Shown: positions 59,564-64,000 of the stretch, piece by piece
Layout of the letters: each line of letters begins with the position of its first letter
How positions within the stretch are numbered: position 1 is the stretch's first letter
Assembly: GCA_029237695.1 (NCBI GenBank)
Contig: CM055266.1
Location: 120,890,569-120,954,568, forward strand
Direction of reading: 5' to 3'
DNA length: 64,000 nucleotides
Source: Conchocele bisecta
Taxonomy: Eukaryota > Mollusca > Bivalvia > Lucinida > Thyasiridae
The notes under the pieces: model-generated
The model's input: the letters and a program-made list of their open reading frames with translations, nothing else
The model's database searches: none
Told to the model about the DNA's origin: nothing
Translations under genes and position numbers: made by a program

Positions 59564-59961
59564 CTATGTATTAATGGGAATATCTGCCCTGCCATACACT
59601 CTAAGTTTGTGCCCATTTACGTCATTAATTGTTGTTGAAACAGTTTGCAGTTCAAAAGGGGGACTGATGTTTTGGAAACAGTGATGTGACAACAAGGAAG
59701 AGGTTGAGCCACTGTCTACCAGAAATTTTATTGTTATATTATATATATTTCCTCCTGTATAGAAGCCTTTGTCTCGCGTTTCTGCTATTTTACCTAGCCG
59801 TTCACTGTTTTCCGTCTGTTTTACATGTGTGTCACTAATTTTACAATCTTCTTCATTTTCAATCTGTTTCACCTCACTAACGCTACAATTTTCTCTGTTT
59901 TTAGGCCGACTCTCCGTCTCCGTCGACGACCGGCCTACCATGTCGACGGTTGGCCGTTTCC
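59564..59961 (-). pseudogene. pol: aspartic protease
   Basis: It follows the candidate frameshift heptamer. It has a charged linker (VGRSSTETESRPKNRENC...) and then the retroviral-type protease active site FLVDSGSTSSLLS (DSG) at about residue 90 of the ORF starting at 59941. The frame ends at a TAG (59561-59563), after which the same frame resumes with VCDMVPDGILGQDFL, the second conserved block of the protease (ILGxDFL). The TAG therefore splits the protease. Confidence 0.85.
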
Positions 59962-59962
59962 C
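59956..59962 (-). promoter_or_regulatory. candidate -1 ribosomal frameshift site GGGAAAC
   Basis: On the minus strand the heptamer reads G GGA AAC in the gag phase (codon starts at 59961 and 59958), the X XXY YYZ pattern of -1 sites. The pol frame is exactly -1 relative to gag and is closed by a TAG upstream (about 59982) but open from the heptamer onward. The gag frame ends at a TAG at 59935-59937, shortly after. A downstream structure was not evaluated. Confidence 0.7.
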
Positions 59963-60105
59963 TGCAAGTTTTGTTGACTAGGAGCTTGGTTGACTGGTCC
60001 CTGTGGTGATTGATAGTTGCTATAGTTACGGTTGTCTTGGTGACTTGCAGTCTGATCTTGGCGCATGGAATTAGCTGCGCCTTGTGGTGGTGCGTTGTCA
60101 CTATG

Positions 60106-61452
60106 TTAACGGCTGTTGTGGTAATACCCGCCGCCTTGGTTGTTTGGCGCCCAGTTCTGTGAGTTCGGTTCAGGACCCATATGGCGTGTGGCTCCCCGTG
60201 ATGCGGTGTTGTTTTGGCGATTTCTGCCTGACTGGTACCAGTCAGCTGGTTGATATTGTTCACTGATATACGGACAGTTTCTTCTTAAATGATGTGTTGA
60301 TCCGCACTCGTAACATCTCTTTGGGTTATACGAGCTGTCGTCTCCCCAATTTTGTTTACTAGGCCGCCTGCTCTGATGACGATCTCCATTTGGTTGTTGT
60401 TTCAGATTGTTGGTGTTTTGACCCCGGTCACCCCAGTGGTTCTGTTGTTTTTCCGCAGATACCATACGGACGGTAGATTTCTTTTTATCATCTCTACCCA
60501 AGATGCCTTCATATGTCTGTACTACGTTCACTACACAGTCAATTGTTCTGCAGTTAGCGACTCTGCACCGATATCGCATCTCATCAGAGAGGGATCTGTT
60601 CAGTTGATTGATAGCTACAGTTTCTTGAGCCAGGCTGTCTAGTTGAGGGTATGCTCGCCTTGCCAAACGTTGAATGTCGTTTGCACACGCGGCGATTGGC
60701 TCGTCTGGTTTTCGGAATCTGGCTTCAAATGAGGACAACCACATGCTTTCATTCTGCGTGTTGCCAAAACGACTACTTAGTCGTTGAGCAAGTGTCCTAT
60801 GATTATTTCTTTCTGTGTTCGGAAGATTCAGCACGAACACCTGCGCTTGTCCACGCATGCAGGCAACTAACGCTAGAGCTGTATTACGCATACTCCATCT
60901 GCCAAGTTCAGCACAAATTTCAAAATGTGCATAGAAAGCCTCCCAGTCTGATTCTCCATTGAATGTCTCTGGCTTCATCGACGGTCCAGGTTCTACAGGT
61001 TTGGCTACTGGACTAAAGTCGCGGTAGTAGCGGGGGTATTCATTTGCTCGTGAGCGAGACCTTGGCCTAGCACTGAAGTAGTCGTCTGGATACATGGGCT
61101 CATCAACTAGTCGACTATCGTTGCGTAAGGTGTGCCGCCGTTTACTAACTAGGTCAGGTGTGTGATTTACAGCTGACTTTTCAGGGTAGCTATTAATGTT
61201 CTTGTTACTTGTTGCAGGATTCATCCGGTTTCCAGGTGGTAGACAGATTTCAGGTACAGGTGATGCCCTATCTAATGACTGTTCATATATTGATTCATTG
61301 TCGCTTTCATCTTCACTTGCAGGATGAGCCTGAGCACAGCTCATTTCTGAATGTTTGTCTCCCTCCGTATCGGTTGTCTGTAGTTGAGAGTCGCCTCGAC
61401 CGTCTTGAACAGTTACAGTTGTAAACAGGACTTCAGACTCGGCATCTGACAT
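60106..61452 (-). CDS. gag polyprotein (nonsense-truncated)
   Basis: 448 codons run from the ATG at 61452. The N-terminal ~150 residues are acidic, low-complexity, then Arg/Ser-rich (SARPRSRSRANEY). The capsid region is about 155-330 (KPETFNGESDWEAFYAHFE; LALVACMRGQAQVFVLNL; ARRAYPQLDSL). A CCHC knuckle CYECGSTHHLRRNC is near residue 383, then a Gln/Asn-rich tail. The TAA at 60106 is probably a mutation, because the same frame continues for ~56 more codons of identical Q/N-rich character to a TAG at 59935, passing over the frameshift heptamer. Gag would form the particle and bind the RNA. Confidence 0.9.
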   Translation of the reverse strand: MSDAESEVLFTTVTVQDGRGDSQLQTTDTEGDKHSEMSCAQAHPASEDESDNESIYEQSLDRASPVPEICLPPGNRMNPATSNKNINSYPEKSAVNHTPDLVSKRRHTLRNDSRLVDEPMYPDDYFSARPRSRSRANEYPRYYRDFSPVAKPVEPGPSMKPETFNGESDWEAFYAHFEICAELGRWSMRNTALALVACMRGQAQVFVLNLPNTERNNHRTLAQRLSSRFGNTQNESMWLSSFEARFRKPDEPIAACANDIQRLARRAYPQLDSLAQETVAINQLNRSLSDEMRYRCRVANCRTIDCVVNVVQTYEGILGRDDKKKSTVRMVSAEKQQNHWGDRGQNTNNLKQQPNGDRHQSRRPSKQNWGDDSSYNPKRCYECGSTHHLRRNCPYISEQYQPADWYQSGRNRQNNTASRGATRHMGPEPNSQNWAPNNQGGGYYHNSR

Positions 61453-61713
61453 ATTTCTTGTTTATTATTTGATATATTAATGATTTGATGAATAAACTTC
61501 ACTATATTTCTATATTGTTGAGTTCAATTAATTTGACCCTTCATACCAGACCGTAAAATGTATGATGTACAAAGGCATTATATTGGCAGAGTTAGCTTAA
61601 AAGTTTTTATTGCAACTTGTGGTGGGTAGAGCTCATTTTCCTAACACTGTTCCATAGTCCAGTTCCAGGTGGGTTCTATCACTGAATGAGTTAATGTTAA
61701 TTAATTATTTCAT

Positions 61714-61731
61714 TCCACTTCTTTGACACCA
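61714..61731 (-). promoter_or_regulatory. primer binding site of the 13 kb element
   Basis: On the minus strand, TGGTGTCAAAGAAGTGGA begins two bases after the 5' LTR. It starts with TGG, the complement of a tRNA CCA end. I cannot name the tRNA with certainty. The TGTCA beginning would suit a tRNA whose acceptor starts with GTCA, as in several tRNA-Leu. Confidence 0.7.
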
Positions 61732-61733
61732 AT

Positions 61734-62748
61734 TGTTAGGCTAGCAGTTAAACCCTGGTTGGCAGTTTAGAGTAGACTAAGCAAGATAAACGTTTCATTC
61801 TTTAATTAGTAATGATCAGGATGGCATCCACAAGTATTTAATTCAAGGACTAGACAAATACATAAGGGAGATAATTAATGTAGTACTAACTGAGTTTCTA
61901 ACAGAGTAGTGTCCCTTTGACTAAGGCAAATGGCTGTTGGTAGACTGGCGAATTTTGATTCTGATAAACGTGAATCGTCTGCTGTCACTGGGTGACCGAG
62001 GTGCTGAAATGAGCCAGTCTCCCTTCTTATATAGACACTGGATCTGACAGTCAGCCAATCGGATGGCTAGGACATTCTGACAGTCAGCCGTTTCATTGGT
62101 TGGAACAGAGCGCTGACTGTCAAGTTTCCGCCAATTTGAAAGTTACATTTTTGGGCTTTAGACTAGAAATACAGCGTAGATAGCTCACAAATCGTGACGG
62201 TCAGATGTACAGACAATTCTACATGTCAAAATACACCAGGTAAGTGTAAAAATATGAAGATAAACATGCATTTAATGAGTGACCGCGAGCCAGAAAGGCT
62301 GCGTGAATCGACAGTCAAATAATGGCGGTCACGAAACTTTGCGAGCACCGCCGAACAAATAATTAGAATAATGGAGCTATAAGAACGTTTGAGGTATGAT
62401 CACCTATGTAAATACTTAGGAGAAGTGTTGAGCTACCAAAATATATCGGTATGTCACCATGGTAATGAATATCCAGTCCAAACTGGCCTAATAAAGGTGG
62501 TCACGTGACCTCCAGCGAAGTGTCAAATCAATGTCAACAGTCGACAATGGCCATTCCACGGCATGCTGTTGTGATTGACACGGCAGAAGGTGAATAGTAT
62601 GGCTTATATAGCAGTTATGTAGCACACCACCTTACAATATTCATCTGATCTGGCAAATCACTCAGTAGATAAAGTAGTTAAGATTTTTATGACAGCTGGA
62701 GAATGGAACGCTCCATTTGACAGCTAAAGTAAGGATCATTTCCTTACA
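61734..62748 (-). repeat. 5' LTR (1015 bp)
   Basis: The limits are the same TGTTAGG and CCTTACA as in the partner LTR. Near-identity of the two dates the insertion as recent. Transcription should start within it and run leftward. Confidence 0.9.
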
Positions 62749-64000
62749 GTATTCATTCCCAGAACATATGCTTGTTTGAATCAATAAACATATTGCAAAA
62801 TTCACACACATTTTACATTTAAATAGAAATGCGTTGTTTGGAATAATTCGCATTAACTATTTGTATTGAAACGCTCTCAGTTTTGTGCTTATGGTATATT
62901 TAAATGGTATGGTGAATATCTGTTTCCATTGTATATTTTGATTGTTAAACTCATTTTCCCATTTAACGAGAGGTTTATTAGTTGTCGTTTTATATTGTTC
63001 TATTTGCTTGTTGTATAATACTTAACTTATTTTCTCCTTTGATGATGTTATTTTTTGAAAACGGAAGTTCGGTGTATTGTAATCTATTGCTTCAGACTTA
63101 ATTTTAGCTTTCCAATCATGTTTAATGCTTCCTAGTAGCGATTAATATTTTAGGAAATCACCGGTATTTAAATTGAACAATTGTTTTATTTCTTGAAATG
63201 TGTAACAGTCTTTTTTTCTGTAATCATATATATTTTTAATAAACATTAGTCCTTTGCTAAATCAATCATTATAAAATATGGTATTTCCGTTTGCATTCTT
63301 TATATTTGAATTATTCCATATAATTTCATTTGATTTATGCGAATCTTCAGATAACATTTTAAAGTTGATTTTACTCCATGAAATAATTAGTTCATTTAAA
63401 AAAGCATACACATATGCATTGCATCGTACTGATTAATGTTGCATTTAAAAAGCAATTCTCCGCCGTATTTATTTAGTTCGGCCTCATAGGCTTTGCTCCA
63501 ATTACTGTGTGATTCTTGGATACGCTTTATCCAGGAGGCTTTTAGTGAATGAACAAATGAGCGTATATCAATCATTTTTAAACCGTAATCCTTGTACTCT
63601 TGAATAATTGTTTTTCTTGATATTTTGTCTGGTTTTCCATCCCATAAAAAATCGAACATTATGTTATTTATTTCGGATATTGTTTTGTCTGGTGGTTGTG
63701 TGAGGACTGTTAAAGGATATACAAGCTTCGGGAAAGCGAACGTTTTAAGAACTGTTATTTTTCAGATTAGTGTAAGGTTCCATTTTTTCCAGTTGTTTAG
63801 CACATGTTGCAACGATTTTATTTTTTTATCTAAATTTAGTCCATGCAGTTCTGATTTCGTGTTTGTAAAAGTTATTCCTAAAGTGGAGGCTTGGTTTGAT
63901 GTCCATGTGTAGTATTTACTGTTGCACCACACATTTTAGTTATTTTTAAGGGATCCTATTTTTAGTATTGTGCATTTTGATTTATTTAGTTTTAGGTCGG
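62749..64000 (-). pseudogene. L1-like LINE ORF2, C-terminal half (continues past window end)
   Basis: Minus-strand reading from the window end: KLNKSKCTILKIGSL with a stop, LKTFAFPKLVYPLTVL, MFDFLWDGKPDKISRKTI, GLKMIDIRSFVHSLKASWIK, then in a shifted frame WSKINFKM and FNLNTGDFLKY, and finally CEFCNMFIDSNKHMFWE at the LTR border. 'FLWxGKPxKI...GLKMxDI..F..SLKxSWI' is typical of L1/Tx1 ORF2 after the RT. Several stops and shifts show that it is dead. The catalytic RT part must lie beyond 64000. The remaining C-terminus is at 49441-49756. Confidence 0.75.

Larger units (their letters stand above)
49757..62748 (-). mobile_element. complete 13 kb Ty3/gypsy LTR retrotransposon with post-pol ORFs
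   Basis: It has TG...CA LTRs at both ends, direct GTAT on both flanks (49753-49756 and 62749-62752), a PBS beside the right LTR and a polypurine tract beside the left one. Transcription therefore runs on the minus strand. Order: 5' LTR, gag, protease, RT, RNase H, integrase, then 5.3 kb with a C2H2 ORF and another ORF, then 3' LTR. No chromodomain follows integrase, but a GPY/F-type module does. At 12,992 bp it is about twice the usual Ty3/gypsy length. Coding regions carry stops and frameshifts, so this copy cannot be autonomous. Confidence 0.9.

Overview
This is a eukaryotic genomic window with no convincing host gene. Nearly everything that can be read is mobile DNA, decayed virus-like DNA, or tandem repeats. 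The style suggests a bivalve mollusc: ~170-200 bp tandem cores that end in GGAC microsatellites (the 'pearl'/HINE design), dense MITEs, Ty3/gypsy elements without a chromodomain, and CR1/Jockey-like and L1-like LINEs. Species cannot be fixed from sequence alone.

Layout. 1-10.9 kb: dispersed repeats, a TTAA-flanked MITE (3392-3875), two microsatellite-terminated tandem arrays, a palindromic element with two opposed tRNA-Thr-like sequences (7986-8380), and a poly-C/G foldback element. 11.5-20.2 kb: two copies of a ~2.3 kb LTR (TGTCACG...CGTGACA). The first is a solo LTR flanked by TTCAG and is itself broken by a Mutator-like element (12171-13214) and a 2.7 kb block of tandem repeats. These LTRs lie inside another LTR element, whose tRNA-Lys-type primer binding site is at 20887 and whose gag relic is split between 20950-21350 and 26031-27060 by a PIF/Harbinger element (22854-25323) and MITEs. 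27-32.8 kb: MITEs, tandem repeats and unannotated DNA.

32.9-46.1 kb holds the most unusual block. On the + strand are broken fragments of a probable FtsK/A32-like packaging ATPase and two unrecognised proteins. On the - strand are broken fragments of a large protein that appears to join a family B-like DNA polymerase to an SF1-type helicase. I read this as a decayed endogenous DNA virus or virus-like mobile element. A 5'-truncated LINE (35711-44384) interrupts it, and that LINE is interrupted by a 5.8 kb insertion carrying twelve 197-bp tandem units.

49.4-64 kb: an L1-like LINE on the - strand, split by a complete 12,992 bp Ty3/gypsy element (49757-62748, - strand) with ~1 kb LTRs, GTAT target duplications, a primer binding site, a polypurine tract, gag, a candidate GGGAAAC -1 frameshift site, and protease, RT, RNase H and integrase. 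A 5.3 kb post-pol region carries a C2H2 zinc-finger ORF and a second ORF placed where retroviruses carry env. The LTRs look ~99% identical, so the insertion is young, yet gag-pol already has several stops and frameshifts.
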